A DNA stretch of 64,000 bases from positions 124,001 through 188,000 of the forward strand of contig DUSF01000049.1 in NCBI GenBank assembly GCA_012842745.1, in the 5' to 3' direction. Positions 1-9,030 of the stretch are shown here, piece after piece; the first letter of the stretch is position 1; every line of letters begins with the position of its first letter. This DNA is from Bacillus sp. (in: firmicutes) (GTDB lineage: Bacteria; Bacillota; Bacilli; Bacillales; Bacillaceae_J). The notes under the pieces were generated by a model. It was not told the DNA's origin, searched no databases, and saw only the letters and a program-made list of their open reading frames with translations. The position numbers and the translations under genes are program-made.

Positions 1-685
1 TAAAACACGACTCAAATCCATCTAATATATTTGGTGTTGAAATTGTTTTTGGGAAGTTAATTAAACTATTTAATGTCCAGCGGGCACTAAATTTCGTATC
101 TGTATAAAAGCTAAACCGCTTCGTTTCCATTGATTCTTTAAAGTCTTCAATAAAAGCTTTGAATTTATCGTGATAAATTCTTTCGTAACTTGGCAAAACT
201 ACTAATAAAATTCTTTCTTGCATACTGTTCGTTAACCTTGTTAAAAATTGTTGCCCTGCTTCTCTTGATGTTTCAATATAGATTTCTTTTAAACGATGGA
301 CAGGCAACTCATTTATTGAACGGTGTTTTGTATATTCATAAAAAATTTCAAGATTAGGCTCATAGATTGAAAATGTAAACTGCGGAAAGCGGCTCATAAA
401 TGCTTCAATATGGTATCCCAATCCAACACCATAAAATAGAACATGTTCATACTCATTTATTTCTTGGTCAAATTGGTCAATGAATTTTTCTGCTTCTTTT
501 TTCGGATCGTATTTACTGTGAATAAATTGCGGTTGATTATCCCTCATAACTTGAATAGTCGGCAAGCCCGATTTCGTTTCAATAATATCTATATTATTTT
601 CAAATGCTCTGCTTTCATATTGTTGGAGTAGATCACGAATATGACGATGATTTTGTCGTAAATAATTTATATTATCAATAAACAT
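1..685 (-). CDS. MAF-like flagellin glycosylation factor (partial, N-terminal part)
   Basis: The reading frame is open from an ATG at 685 to the window edge, giving about 228 N-terminal residues; the rest lies outside. A good ribosome site (GGAGGG) sits 7-8 bases before the ATG. The motif GVGLGYH near residue 85, followed by a Rossmann-like 'FSIYEPN' strand, is typical of the motility accessory factor / 6-hydroxymethylpterin pyrophosphokinase MptE-like family. Members of that family transfer or help transfer nonulosonic or related sugars onto flagellin in Gram-positive and epsilonproteobacterial species. It is the last visible gene of the sugar-nucleotide operon, 36 bases after ugd. Family assignment is by motif; the sugar is not known. 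The truncation is caused by the window, not by mutation. Confidence 0.72.
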   Translation of the reverse strand, partial: MFIDNINYLRQNHRHIRDLLQQYESRAFENNIDIIETKSGLPTIQVMRDNQPQFIHSKYDPKKEAEKFIDQFDQEINEYEHVLFYGVGLGYHIEAFMSRFPQFTFSIYEPNLEIFYEYTKHRSINELPVHRLKEIYIETSREAGQQFLTRLTNSMQERILLVVLPSYERIYHDKFKAFIEDFKESMETKRFSFYTDTKFSARWTLNSLINFPKTISTPNILDGFESCF

Positions 686-721
686 TGCTTCTTCCCTCCA
701 ATCTACTCTTTTTCGTATAAA

Positions 722-2020
722 TTATTTCACATTCCCTACCTGATAATATTCAATGCCGCTTCTCTCAATTTCTTCAACTTGCAAGCAATTTCGACCATCA
801 AAAATAATTGGCGTTCTCATCCATTGTTTCACTTGTTGTAAATCAATTTCCTGGAATTCCTGCCATTCCGTAAGAATTAAGCAAGTATCAACTCCTATCA
901 GAGCTTCTTTAATGGAATTTGAAAAAATCACACTATCTGGTAGCTGGCCTTTCGCATTTATAACTGCAACAGGATCATAGGCTTTTACATTTGCACCTAA
1001 TGATAATAATTCATTTATAATCGTTAACGAAGGTGCTTCTCTCATATCGTCAGTATTTGGTTTAAAAGTTAATCCTAAAACTGCAACTATTTTACCTTGT
1101 AGGGTGTCAAATCTTGCAACTACTTTTTGAATAAATAAATGCTGTTGTAGTTTATTAACTTCTATAACTTCTTTTAAAATTTTAAAGTCATACCCATTCT
1201 TGCCAGCGATATTTAGTAATGCAAGCGTATCTTTCGGAAAACAAGAGCCACCATAGCCAATCCCTGCATTTAAAAATGCTGCTCCAATACGATGGTCCAT
1301 TCCCATTCCTTCGGCAACATCTTGCACATTTGCACCAACTTTTTCACAAAGATTGGCAATTTCGTTTATAAAGCTAATTTTTGTTGCTAAAAACGCATTA
1401 GATGCATATTTAATTAATTCAGCACTTTCTATTGCTGTCTTTAACAGTGGAATACCAAAAGGCTTATAGATTTTTTCTACAAACGAAGCAGTTTTGGGGT
1501 CATCCGAGCCAATGACTATCCTATCACCATGAAATGTATCATAAATAGCATGTCCTTCTCTTAGAAACTCAGGATTTGAGACAACTTTTAATTTAATATC
1601 ATGCTTTACATTTTGAGCTATGGTTTGTTGAATCAATCGATTTGTGCCAACAGGTACTGTACTTTTTGTAATGACGACAGCATCGTTTGTAACATGTTCG
1701 GCAATATCAATAGAGGCTTGGATGACATACTCCAAATTCGCTGAACCATCTTCTGCCTGTGGAGTTCCGACAGCTATATAAATAGCTTCGGCACTTGTTA
1801 TTCCATCCTTATGTTTCGTAGTGAAAAACAACCGTTTAGCCTCGATATTTTTTTTCATCAATTCTTCCAAACCAGGTTCGTAAATCGGCGATATTCCTTG
1901 CTGCATTTTATTGACCTTTTGCACATCTATATCTATACATGTCACCGTATGGCCAATATCAGCTAAACATACACCCGTTACAAGACCTACATATCCTGTT
2001 CCAATGACTGCTATATTCAT
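722..2020 (-). CDS. ugd: UDP-glucose 6-dehydrogenase
   Basis: This cytoplasmic enzyme oxidises UDP-glucose to UDP-glucuronate with two NAD+. The protein has 432 residues, the usual length. It shows the N-terminal nucleotide-binding loop GTGYVG at residues 7-12, the linker 'YIAVGTP' near 81, and the catalytic cysteine motif GYGGSCFPKDT with Cys260. The C-terminal domain contains 'LTFKPNTDDMREAPS', the second NAD/UDP-sugar domain signature. It follows galU by 3 bases and supplies the substrate for the decarboxylase encoded two genes upstream. It is equivalent to TuaD/Ugd of Bacillus, but here it sits with flagellar glycosylation genes rather than a teichuronic acid operon. Confidence 0.95.
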   Translation of the reverse strand: MNIAVIGTGYVGLVTGVCLADIGHTVTCIDIDVQKVNKMQQGISPIYEPGLEELMKKNIEAKRLFFTTKHKDGITSAEAIYIAVGTPQAEDGSANLEYVIQASIDIAEHVTNDAVVITKSTVPVGTNRLIQQTIAQNVKHDIKLKVVSNPEFLREGHAIYDTFHGDRIVIGSDDPKTASFVEKIYKPFGIPLLKTAIESAELIKYASNAFLATKISFINEIANLCEKVGANVQDVAEGMGMDHRIGAAFLNAGIGYGGSCFPKDTLALLNIAGKNGYDFKILKEVIEVNKLQQHLFIQKVVARFDTLQGKIVAVLGLTFKPNTDDMREAPSLTIINELLSLGANVKAYDPVAVINAKGQLPDSVIFSNSIKEALIGVDTCLILTEWQEFQEIDLQQVKQWMRTPIIFDGRNCLQVEEIERSGIEYYQVGNVK

Positions 2021-2023
2021 CTC

Positions 2024-2920
2024 TTACATGCCTACCTTTGAATGTAACTTTTGATAAATTTCACCGATATAAGTTTCTACATCGGACTTTAAATCGCTTC
2101 TCTCTAACGCAAAATCAATCGTTGCTTTCACAAAACCAAATTTATCTCCAATATCATACATACTGCCTTCAACTGCGCATGCAAAAATAGCTTTTTGTTC
2201 ACCTAATCGTTGAATCGCATCCGTTAGTTGAATTTCGTTACCTGCTCCATAAGGAGTTTCTTCAATTGCTTTAAAAATGTTAGGTGTTAAAATGTATCTG
2301 CCAATTATCGCATAATTTGATGGAGCTTCACCACTTGACGGTTTTTCTACTAATTCTTTAATCGCAAAAACATTCTCTTCAAGAGCCGTTCCATTCGGAT
2401 CAATAATTCCATATTTCGATACTTCTTCGTTTGGAACTCCTTTTACCCCAATAACACTTGTATGATAACGATTATAAACTTGAAGCAATTGCTGTAGCGA
2501 AGGGGTTTCACTTTTAATAATAATATCTCCTAACAAAACCGCAAAAGGCTCATTCCCGATAAATCGACTTGCACAATAAATCGCATCTCCTAACCCTTTT
2601 GCCTCCTTTTGGCGGATATAATGGATATTTGCCAAATTAGAAATTCCTTGAATTTGTTCTAATAAATCATATTTTTCTTTCCTTACAAGAGTTTCCTCAA
2701 GCTCGTATGATTTATCAAAATGATCCTCTATTGCCCTTTTGTTCCGACCACTAATGATAATGATATCTTCAATCCCTGAAGCTACCGCTTCTTCTACGAT
2801 ATATTGGATTGTTGGTGTATCGACAATTGGAAGCATCTCTTTTGGCTGTGCTTTTGTTGCTGGCAAAAATCTTGTTCCTAAACCAGCTGCAGGTATAACA
2901 GCCTTTCTAACCTTTAACAT
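2024..2920 (-). CDS. galU: UTP--glucose-1-phosphate uridylyltransferase
   Basis: It makes UDP-glucose from glucose-1-phosphate and UTP, the entry step for UDP-glucuronate, UDP-xylose and UDP-galactose made by the neighbouring genes. The 298-residue length fits the GalU/GtaB family. The nucleotide-binding signature [11 protein letters not shown] is at residues 14-24 and the active-site region '[20 protein letters not shown]' follows near 190-210. The start at 2920 lies inside the end of the upstream decarboxylase gene (14-base overlap), which suggests translational coupling. The chromosome may carry a second copy (gtaB) elsewhere; this one appears dedicated to the operon. Confidence 0.95.
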   Translation of the reverse strand: MLKVRKAVIPAAGLGTRFLPATKAQPKEMLPIVDTPTIQYIVEEAVASGIEDIIIISGRNKRAIEDHFDKSYELEETLVRKEKYDLLEQIQGISNLANIHYIRQKEAKGLGDAIYCASRFIGNEPFAVLLGDIIIKSETPSLQQLLQVYNRYHTSVIGVKGVPNEEVSKYGIIDPNGTALEENVFAIKELVEKPSSGEAPSNYAIIGRYILTPNIFKAIEETPYGAGNEIQLTDAIQRLGEQKAIFACAVEGSMYDIGDKFGFVKATIDFALERSDLKSDVETYIGEIYQKLHSKVGM

Positions 2921-3866
2921 TTTGCTTAACCCCTTCCAATTGCGAAAAATATTGAATCGTATGTAACAAACCGTCTACTAATTGGATTTTTGGTTCCCAA
3001 TTTAGTTTTTCTTTTGCTAATGAAATATCTGGTTTACGTTGCTTCGGATCATCTTCTGGCAATGGCTTAAAAACAATTTTCGATTTAGAATCCGTCAATT
3101 TTAAAATTGTTTCAGCCAACTCTAGCATATTAAATTCCCCAGGATTCCCCAAATTCACAGGACCTTGGAATGAATCTTCTGATTTCATCATTTTAATGAT
3201 TCCGTCTACTAAATCATCAACATAACAAAATGATCTTGTTTGTGAACCATCACCATATATCGTAATGTCTTCACCTTTTAAAGCTTGGACAATAAAATTA
3301 CTAACAACACGACCATCCTCAGGATTCATATTGGGACCATATGTATTAAATATGCGAATCACTTTAATCTGTACTTGAAATTGTCTTGCATAATCAAAAA
3401 ATAATGTTTCTGCACAGCGTTTTCCTTCATCATAACAACTACGAATTCCAATCGGATTTACATGACCCCAATATGATTCTGGTTGGGGATGAACAAGCGG
3501 ATCGCCATATACTTCTGATGTCGATGCTTGCAATATTTTCGCATTATTTTCTTTCGCCAACTCCAATACATTGATTGCACCGATGACACTCGTTTTTAAT
3601 GTTTGAATCGGATTTGATTGATAATGCACTGGACTAGCTGGACAAGCTAAATTATAAATTTCATCTACTTCTATTTTTAACGGATTCATTACATCCTGTT
3701 CAATAAACGAAAAATGGTCATATTGCAGCAAGCTTTCAATATTTTTCAAGCTTCCTGTATAAAGATTATCTAAACAAATAACTTCATTTCCCTTATTCAA
3801 CAAACGTTCGCAAAGGTGAGAACCGATAAAACCTGCCCCACCAGTCACTAAAATTTTTTTCATCAT
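2907..3866 (-). CDS. UDP-glucuronate decarboxylase (UDP-xylose synthase) type SDR
   Basis: An extended short-chain dehydrogenase/reductase of 319 residues. It has the NAD-binding loop GGAGFIGSH (9-17), a catalytic Ser/Thr region 'STSEVYGDP' (115-123) and the Tyr-Lys pair in 'SCYDEGKR' (Tyr145, Lys149). The combination '[10 protein letters not shown]' (74-83) with 'CYDEGKR' is characteristic of UDP-glucuronate decarboxylases, which turn UDP-glucuronate into UDP-xylose. Its immediate neighbours make UDP-glucose and UDP-glucuronate, so the pathway to UDP-xylose is complete within the operon. A dTDP-glucose 4,6-dehydratase is the main alternative, but the motif favours the decarboxylase. Its stop is adjacent to the galU start. 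Confidence 0.85.
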   Translation of the reverse strand: MMKKILVTGGAGFIGSHLCERLLNKGNEVICLDNLYTGSLKNIESLLQYDHFSFIEQDVMNPLKIEVDEIYNLACPASPVHYQSNPIQTLKTSVIGAINVLELAKENNAKILQASTSEVYGDPLVHPQPESYWGHVNPIGIRSCYDEGKRCAETLFFDYARQFQVQIKVIRIFNTYGPNMNPEDGRVVSNFIVQALKGEDITIYGDGSQTRSFCYVDDLVDGIIKMMKSEDSFQGPVNLGNPGEFNMLELAETILKLTDSKSKIVFKPLPEDDPKQRKPDISLAKEKLNWEPKIQLVDGLLHTIQYFSQLEGVKQNVKG

Positions 3867-4850
3867 TTAATCACCATTACCCCATAGCTTTACATGCCAT
3901 TTCCATGCTGTTTCGATAATTGATTCAATGCTTTTATACTTCGTTTCCCACTGTAATACAGCATTAGCTTTTTCAGCACTCCCAACTAAAATAGCAGGGT
4001 CTCCTTCACGTCTTGTCGTTTCGACTGTAGGTACTCCTTTTCCAGTTACCTTTTCAACTGCACGAATAATTTCCCGCACTGAATACCCTTTGCCATTCCC
4101 TAAATTAAAGACATTACTTTGTTGCTGCTCTTTTAAGTAATGCAAGGCTAAAATATGCGCTGTTGCCAAGTCTTCAACATGAATGTAATCTCTCACACAT
4201 GTCCCATCTTCTGTATTATAATCCGTACCAAATATTTGGATGTAATTACGTTTTCCTAATGCTGCATCTAAAATGAGTGGTATTAAATGCGTTTCAGGGT
4301 CATGCCATTCACCAATTTCGCACTCTTGATCAGCACCCGCTGCGTTAAAATAACGAAGTGCTGCATATTTTAATCCATAAGCATTTGAATAATCCTCAAG
4401 AATTTGTTCAACCATCCATTTTGAACGACCATACGGATTAATTGGCAATTGCGGATGATCTTCTTTTATTGGAATTTGCATCGGTACGCCATATGTTGCA
4501 CAAGTAGATGAAAAAACAAATGTTTCGACATTAAATTCTCGCATGACTTCAAGTAAATTCAATGTATTGCTCACATTATTAAGATAATATTTTTGTGGAT
4601 TTGTTACTGATTCACCAACATAGGCATTAGCTGCAAAATGCATAACAGCTTGGATTGGATAGTTCGAAAATAACAATCTTAGTTGCTCTTGATTGCTTAA
4701 ATCTCCTAATATAAATGGAACATTCCCCTTTACAAATTCTCTATGTCCTGTACTTAAATTATCGTATACTACAACATGTTGACCGTTTTTGACCAACTGT
4801 TTGACGATATGCGAACCTATATAGCCTGCTCCACCGACAACTAAAATCAT
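3867..4850 (-). CDS. galE: UDP-glucose 4-epimerase family protein
   Basis: I place the start at the ATG at 4850 (MILVVGGAGYIGSH), preceded by AGGAG at normal spacing, rather than at the upstream in-frame codon at 4895. The protein is then 327 residues, the usual GalE length. It shows the NAD loop GGAGYIG, 'HFAANAYVGES', catalytic 'SSTCATYG' and 'PYGRSK', and the C-terminal 'REGDPAILVG'. It interconverts UDP-glucose and UDP-galactose. Given a neighbouring UDP-xylose synthase, 4-epimerisation of UDP-xylose to UDP-arabinose is a conceivable alternative that the sequence cannot decide. Its stop is directly followed by the decarboxylase start, and it begins 14 bases after the PseB-like gene. Confidence 0.9.
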   Translation of the reverse strand: MILVVGGAGYIGSHIVKQLVKNGQHVVVYDNLSTGHREFVKGNVPFILGDLSNQEQLRLLFSNYPIQAVMHFAANAYVGESVTNPQKYYLNNVSNTLNLLEVMREFNVETFVFSSTCATYGVPMQIPIKEDHPQLPINPYGRSKWMVEQILEDYSNAYGLKYAALRYFNAAGADQECEIGEWHDPETHLIPLILDAALGKRNYIQIFGTDYNTEDGTCVRDYIHVEDLATAHILALHYLKEQQQSNVFNLGNGKGYSVREIIRAVEKVTGKGVPTVETTRREGDPAILVGSAEKANAVLQWETKYKSIESIIETAWKWHVKLWGNGD

Positions 4851-4864
4851 AATTCTTCTCCTGT

Positions 4865-5875
4865 TCAATCCAATAAATTTTCTGCTACTATCCACTTTCT
4901 TAATAGTTCTTTCTCTATTATTTCATCTTGAGAAAGTTGAGGCTTTTTGACATTGTCATTACAAACATCTGGATAGCTTCGATGACTACTGTATGGAGCA
5001 CTAACAATATACATATCCTTCGTTTCTCGTGCTACACGCGCTTCATCCTCAGTCATTAGCTCCTCGTACATTTTTTCACCTGGTCGAAGCCCAATTTCTT
5101 CTATTCCAATCGAATCTGTAATCTTATATTTTTTGCTTACTTCTTCAATCATAACCTCTACGAGGTCACTTAATTTAATGATTGGCATTTTCAATACAAA
5201 TACTTCGCCACCTGTAGCCATTTCGTTTGCCTTTAACATCAATGAAATAGCTTGGTATGGCGTCATCATATAACGAAGCATCTCTTTATTTGTGACTGTG
5301 ACTTTTCGTTGTTCCAAAATTTGTTTTTTAAACAATGGAATGACTGAGCCTCTTGACCCCATCACATTACCAAAACGGACCGAGCAAAATATCGTTTGTT
5401 TCGGTCCTTTTTGGTATTGGGCAGCGGATACTAGCCGTTCAGCTGTTAACTTTGTTGCCCCATATGTATTCGCAGGCGCAATCGCTTTATCTGTACTAGT
5501 AAACAATACTCTTTTTACACCAGCTGTTATCGCCGATTGTATAACATTTTGTGTACCAATTACATTTGTTTTTACTGCCTCAAATGGGTTATATTCACAG
5601 GCAGGAACATGCTTCATTGCGGCAAGATGAAAGACGTAATCAATATCTTCCATTGCTCGAAGCAAACGCTTCTCATCACGGACATCACCAATTAAATAGC
5701 GGATATTGTGATATTCTGACATTTCCTGTTGAAGATTAAATTGCTTGTACTCATCCCTACTGAAAATTCTTACTACTTGTGGAGAGTGTCTAAGCAATTC
5801 TAACAACAAATGTCTTCCAATTGTTCCCGTACCACCGATAATTAATATTTTTTTATTTGTATAAATACTTTGCAA
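4865..5875 (-). CDS. PseB/CapD-like UDP-N-acetylglucosamine 4,6-dehydratase
   Basis: A 336-residue soluble, single-domain member of the polysaccharide biosynthesis CapD/FlaA1 SDR group, with loop GGTGTIGRHL, 'HLAAMKHVP', 'STDKA' and 'NTYGATK'. The family removes water from UDP-GlcNAc to give 4-keto-6-deoxy sugars. PseB does this in the first step of pseudaminic acid synthesis for flagellin glycosylation, and other members start QuiNAc- or FucNAc-type sugars. No PseC, PseH or PseG partner is visible here, so the end product is open. The start is a TTG at 5875 with a weak ribosome site (GAAAGAG...); an in-frame stop lies just upstream, so no longer start is possible. Confidence 0.82.
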   Translation of the reverse strand: MQSIYTNKKILIIGGTGTIGRHLLLELLRHSPQVVRIFSRDEYKQFNLQQEMSEYHNIRYLIGDVRDEKRLLRAMEDIDYVFHLAAMKHVPACEYNPFEAVKTNVIGTQNVIQSAITAGVKRVLFTSTDKAIAPANTYGATKLTAERLVSAAQYQKGPKQTIFCSVRFGNVMGSRGSVIPLFKKQILEQRKVTVTNKEMLRYMMTPYQAISLMLKANEMATGGEVFVLKMPIIKLSDLVEVMIEEVSKKYKITDSIGIEEIGLRPGEKMYEELMTEDEARVARETKDMYIVSAPYSSHRSYPDVCNDNVKKPQLSQDEIIEKELLRKWIVAENLLD

Positions 5876-5914
5876 AGACGCTCACTCTTTCAACAATATG
5901 TTGTTATTTCTTAT

Positions 5915-6523
5915 TTAATTTAAATCCGTTCTTTGCCCTTGATGATCAATCGTGTTCGTTAACTCATCTTTAAACCGTTCCAATAACGGTTGAATTTCAT
6001 AAGATATAAGGTCTCCTATAAGAATGGCATCATTATTTACTAAAGCCTCATTCAAATTCTGCAATTCATTTTGAAGGTTTCCCGAAATTTCAAGAAATTG
6101 ATCCCAATTATAAGGTCGTTCCGAGTTTTTATTAACCGTTTCAATAAATTGATAAAGCCATTGCAGCCCTTCTAATAATTGTTGGAATTTCTCCCACGTG
6201 TTCTGGGTTGCACCTTTGTAAAATTCATCCGCAAGTTTTGAAACCTCTGGAATTGCGCCTTTTAAATAATTTTCGCCCATTAACAGAAGATCACTAGTAA
6301 ATGTTTCCACCGTTTTTGCTTCAACTTCAATTTTTTTTATATCATTAATTCTATCTAATAAATATTCCTCACATTCATCATAAACCTCTACACCATCAAC
6401 AATTAAGTAATTAAAGTATAGATTGCTTTCATTAAGCGTATCAATTATTTGCTGAATCAATTCATCAATTGATTCCACCTTATTTGGATAATCATATGTT
6501 TTCTCTAAAAGTATAAGCTGCAT
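5915..6523 (-). CDS. Uncharacterised protein, first gene of the glycosylation operon
   Basis: Start chosen at the ATG at 6523 (MQLILLEKTY), 7 bases after GGAGG; this gives 202 residues. The earlier in-frame codon at 6586 has no ribosome site. I do not recognise the family. The protein is acidic, largely helical by eye and lacks a signal peptide or membrane segment, so it is probably cytoplasmic. Conspicuous features are an N-terminal segment rich in hydrophobic/acidic alternation ('LIVDGVEVYDECEEYL') and a later 'NTWEKFQQLLEGLQWLYQFIE' helix. A SigmaD-like promoter lies 33 bases upstream, and the PseB-like gene follows after 39 bases. Context suggests a role in flagellin modification or export; that is inference only. 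Confidence 0.7.
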   Translation of the reverse strand: MQLILLEKTYDYPNKVESIDELIQQIIDTLNESNLYFNYLIVDGVEVYDECEEYLLDRINDIKKIEVEAKTVETFTSDLLLMGENYLKGAIPEVSKLADEFYKGATQNTWEKFQQLLEGLQWLYQFIETVNKNSERPYNWDQFLEISGNLQNELQNLNEALVNNDAILIGDLISYEIQPLLERFKDELTNTIDHQGQRTDLN

Positions 6524-6555
6524 AGAATGTCCTCCGTTCGTTCTACTCTTACTAT

Positions 6556-6581
6556 ATATCGGCTTAATGCGACATTTTTTA
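6556..6581 (-). promoter_or_regulatory. SigmaD-type promoter of the glycosylation operon
   Basis: On the minus strand the sequence is TAAA, a 14-base spacer, then GCCGATAT, a perfect match to the SigmaD -10 consensus (consensus spacing is 15; with 15 the -35 reads TTAA). It lies 33 bases before the ATG at 6523 and would transcribe that gene and the sugar-nucleotide genes beyond it. Confidence 0.65.
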
Positions 6582-6645
6582 AGCATATAATGCCTTCATT
6601 TCGACATCAGGAAAATATACAGACAGGCTCTACTATTAAAACTAG

Positions 6646-6705
6646 AAAAACCTCATTCTATTGTATACTGTGACTTTTAAAAAATCACCTTACACTAGAT
6701 GAGGT
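6646..6705 (-). terminator. Intrinsic terminator after the glycosyltransferase gene
   Basis: On the minus strand ACCTCATCTA pairs with TAGAATGAGGT (one bulge) and is followed by TTTTTC. The long loop contains a second nested hairpin, GTGATTTT/AAAAGTCAC. It starts 12 bases after the stop of the 6718-8904 gene. Confidence 0.6.
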
Positions 6706-6717
6706 CGTTTCATTCAT

Positions 6718-8904
6718 TTAGCCAAATAAAGGATTACTTTCAGCCTTTTTAAAAATATTTTCTATTTCTATATCTGTACTTAACAAGACTTCAGCTCTGC
6801 TTCTAGCCTTTTTCGCCATTTCTTGATAATAAGCTTGGTCTCGAATATATTGGTGTATTTTTCGTTCCATTTCTAAGTAATTTTTCACACAAAATTCACT
6901 ACCCGCTGCAACAGAAACGTCACCAGAATGAATAGTAACAACTGGCAGCCCTTTATACATCGCCTCAGCGGCTGAACTTCCTCCGCCTGCCCTTTGTGGA
7001 TTTACATAAAGGTCACATAACTCTACTAGTGCTAATACATCTTCTTGAAACCCTAAGTTAGTAGAGGTGTTTTTTAGTTCTGGGTAAAGTGAAATATAAC
7101 TATCATATTTTTTGAACCCACCTATAAAAACAATATGCGCCCCTTCTTTCGTTGTTTTTAGCAGCATTTCTATAAATTCAGTTGTTATTTCTGAATCTAA
7201 TCTTGCACCAATCACTGTAATCAAAAACCTTTTCTCCGGCAAGTTTAACTGTGCTCTTGTAAATGTATGTTCTTGCGGTTTAAAATCAAATGTAAATGTA
7301 CTTTCTATTACATTTTTTTCACTAAAGCCGAACTTTTCGAGAAACTCTATATCATGCTCATTTAATTTTCGACCAATAACATGAAATTGCCCTTCACTTG
7401 TTGGTAACCCACTATAAACAGTTGCTATTGAAATGACAGGGACAATTTTGCTGCATACATCCGATACGATACTTGAACCACCAATATTTACTATACATAG
7501 CGGCTTTCTATTTTCAATTGTTTGTAAAATATTGTTGATTTCATTACTATTAGGCATCATACCATTTGGTTGATAATAAGGAATATTCACATCCTTATAA
7601 CTAATGCTATTAACCTTCTCCAACTCCTGTACAACATTTCCGATTATTGTATTATAAAAAGGAGTTGCTCCACTCTTAGTCATAAGCTCTTTCGTATTAA
7701 TGATTAATACATTTTTATTTAAATGTTTAATCAAACTATAAGCACGGTCAAGTGCTGTTTTGGTTGGTGCATGATTCAGCCCTAAAAACTGCGCTGTTAT
7801 GATTATAACTAATTCATTATCTCGCTCATTTCTAGGAATAAACTTTCCCTCAACATTCATCTCTGACAAAAACCCATAATAGATTTCCCTATACAACTTT
7901 CTTGACAAATAGCCTGTATCTGCATTACCTATATTACTATTTACAAAATTAGCCCGTACATTTTGCCAATACAAAAAGTATTTTTCAAATTTAGTAAATG
8001 CCTTTGTAGTTCTTGTTATATAATAAAGCTTGTTTAAATAGGAAGAATTCGGAAAAACATGAAGCAAATAAGAGAGAATAAAAATCTTAGTATGTGGTTT
8101 AAAATGATTCAATAGTATTTCAAGCGCTTTTTGATAAAACTGCTGCGATTTTATTGGTAAGTCTAAAATCTGTGATTTTAAACTTTCAAAATGGCGAACA
8201 AACCGGCTATCTTCGAAAAATATACTTTTTCCATTATCCATCTCTAATAAATATTGGATTGTATCTTCCAAATTTAAATTCTCACAGAGAAATACGATAT
8301 TCTCAAAACTCAAGGGTTCTTTATTTGACTTGTCAAGGTCCACAACCACAGAATAGCCTTCTACTGGATTAAACAAATAGTATGTACCATTAAATTGATA
8401 GACCCTTTGTTTGTTGTCATTAGGTTTATGGTGTCTATTTAACACGTCTTGAAAGCTACCAATCGGTTCGCACTTCGTATTAAAAAATTCAACAGGAAAA
8501 ATATCTTTATGACAACCAACCACATCTATATTTTTCGTTAAATTCTCCGCTTCATTATAATCCGATTCATACAAATGTATATAAAACTGTTCCAAATTCT
8601 CTATATAATTCGTCTCATTTCCTTTTAGATAGATAAAACGCTCAAAAAATTGATGGAATAAACGATATGTTAGCAAAAGGAAAACTTTATTATTTGATAA
8701 GACATTAAAATGCATATTTTCCGTCTCTTTCCCCCAGATATTTTCAATCATACTTAAAATATGATGAGGTTGTATATTATTTATAGTAATATCTTTAAAT
8801 TTATGTATTTCATACTTTTCCTTTTCAAACTGAATGATACATTCAGTTAATGGCCCATCTTTTTCTATCCCATCCAAAAAACATAATAATACATTTCTTC
8901 GCAT
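6718..8904 (-). CDS. Large glycosyltransferase, candidate flagellin glycosyltransferase
   Basis: A 728-residue protein with a poorly recognisable N-terminal half and a GT-B type C-terminal half. The C-terminal domain (from about residue 540) has 'ITVIGARLDSE', 'HIVFIGGFKKYD' and the donor-binding motif 'VNPQRAGGGSSAAEAMYKG' (within 630-660), typical of GT4-like enzymes. An acceptor-side Rossmann segment 'CIVNIGGSSIVSD' precedes it. The N-terminal 300 residues may form helical repeats for protein recognition. There is no signal peptide or membrane helix. It sits directly downstream of hag, separated by a terminator, and has its own SigmaA-like promoter, next to a sugar-nucleotide/MAF operon. 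I infer that it decorates flagellin, but the acceptor is not shown by sequence. Confidence 0.75.
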   Translation of the reverse strand: MRRNVLLCFLDGIEKDGPLTECIIQFEKEKYEIHKFKDITINNIQPHHILSMIENIWGKETENMHFNVLSNNKVFLLLTYRLFHQFFERFIYLKGNETNYIENLEQFYIHLYESDYNEAENLTKNIDVVGCHKDIFPVEFFNTKCEPIGSFQDVLNRHHKPNDNKQRVYQFNGTYYLFNPVEGYSVVVDLDKSNKEPLSFENIVFLCENLNLEDTIQYLLEMDNGKSIFFEDSRFVRHFESLKSQILDLPIKSQQFYQKALEILLNHFKPHTKIFILSYLLHVFPNSSYLNKLYYITRTTKAFTKFEKYFLYWQNVRANFVNSNIGNADTGYLSRKLYREIYYGFLSEMNVEGKFIPRNERDNELVIIITAQFLGLNHAPTKTALDRAYSLIKHLNKNVLIINTKELMTKSGATPFYNTIIGNVVQELEKVNSISYKDVNIPYYQPNGMMPNSNEINNILQTIENRKPLCIVNIGGSSIVSDVCSKIVPVISIATVYSGLPTSEGQFHVIGRKLNEHDIEFLEKFGFSEKNVIESTFTFDFKPQEHTFTRAQLNLPEKRFLITVIGARLDSEITTEFIEMLLKTTKEGAHIVFIGGFKKYDSYISLYPELKNTSTNLGFQEDVLALVELCDLYVNPQRAGGGSSAAEAMYKGLPVVTIHSGDVSVAAGSEFCVKNYLEMERKIHQYIRDQAYYQEMAKKARSRAEVLLSTDIEIENIFKKAESNPLFG

Positions 8905-8939
8905 AAAATCCCTCTTCCCCTATGCTTCGTTCATTTTTA

Positions 8940-8969
8940 ATTATATGATGTTCAAACTTTCATGGTCAA
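8940..8969 (-). promoter_or_regulatory. SigmaA-like promoter of the 728-aa glycosyltransferase
   Basis: Minus strand TTGACC, 18-base spacer, TATAAT, about 35 bases before the start codon at 8904. This differs from the SigmaD-type promoters of the flanking hag and sugar-nucleotide genes. Confidence 0.6.
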
Positions 8970-8984
8970 TCTTTCACGATGCAT

Positions 8985-9017
8985 AAAAAGAAAAGACCCT
9001 AGATAACTAGAGCCTCT
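8985..9017 (-). terminator. Intrinsic terminator of hag
   Basis: Minus-strand hairpin AGGCTCTAG-TTAT-CTAGGGTCT (with two G-U pairs) followed by TTTTCTTTTT, 13 bases after the hag stop codon. Confidence 0.8.
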
Positions 9018-9030
9018 TCCCTTACATATA

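Noticed and set aside
443-631. Plus-strand frame in the first kilobase.
   Set aside because: Antisense shadow of the MAF-like gene, which is supported by motif and ribosome site.
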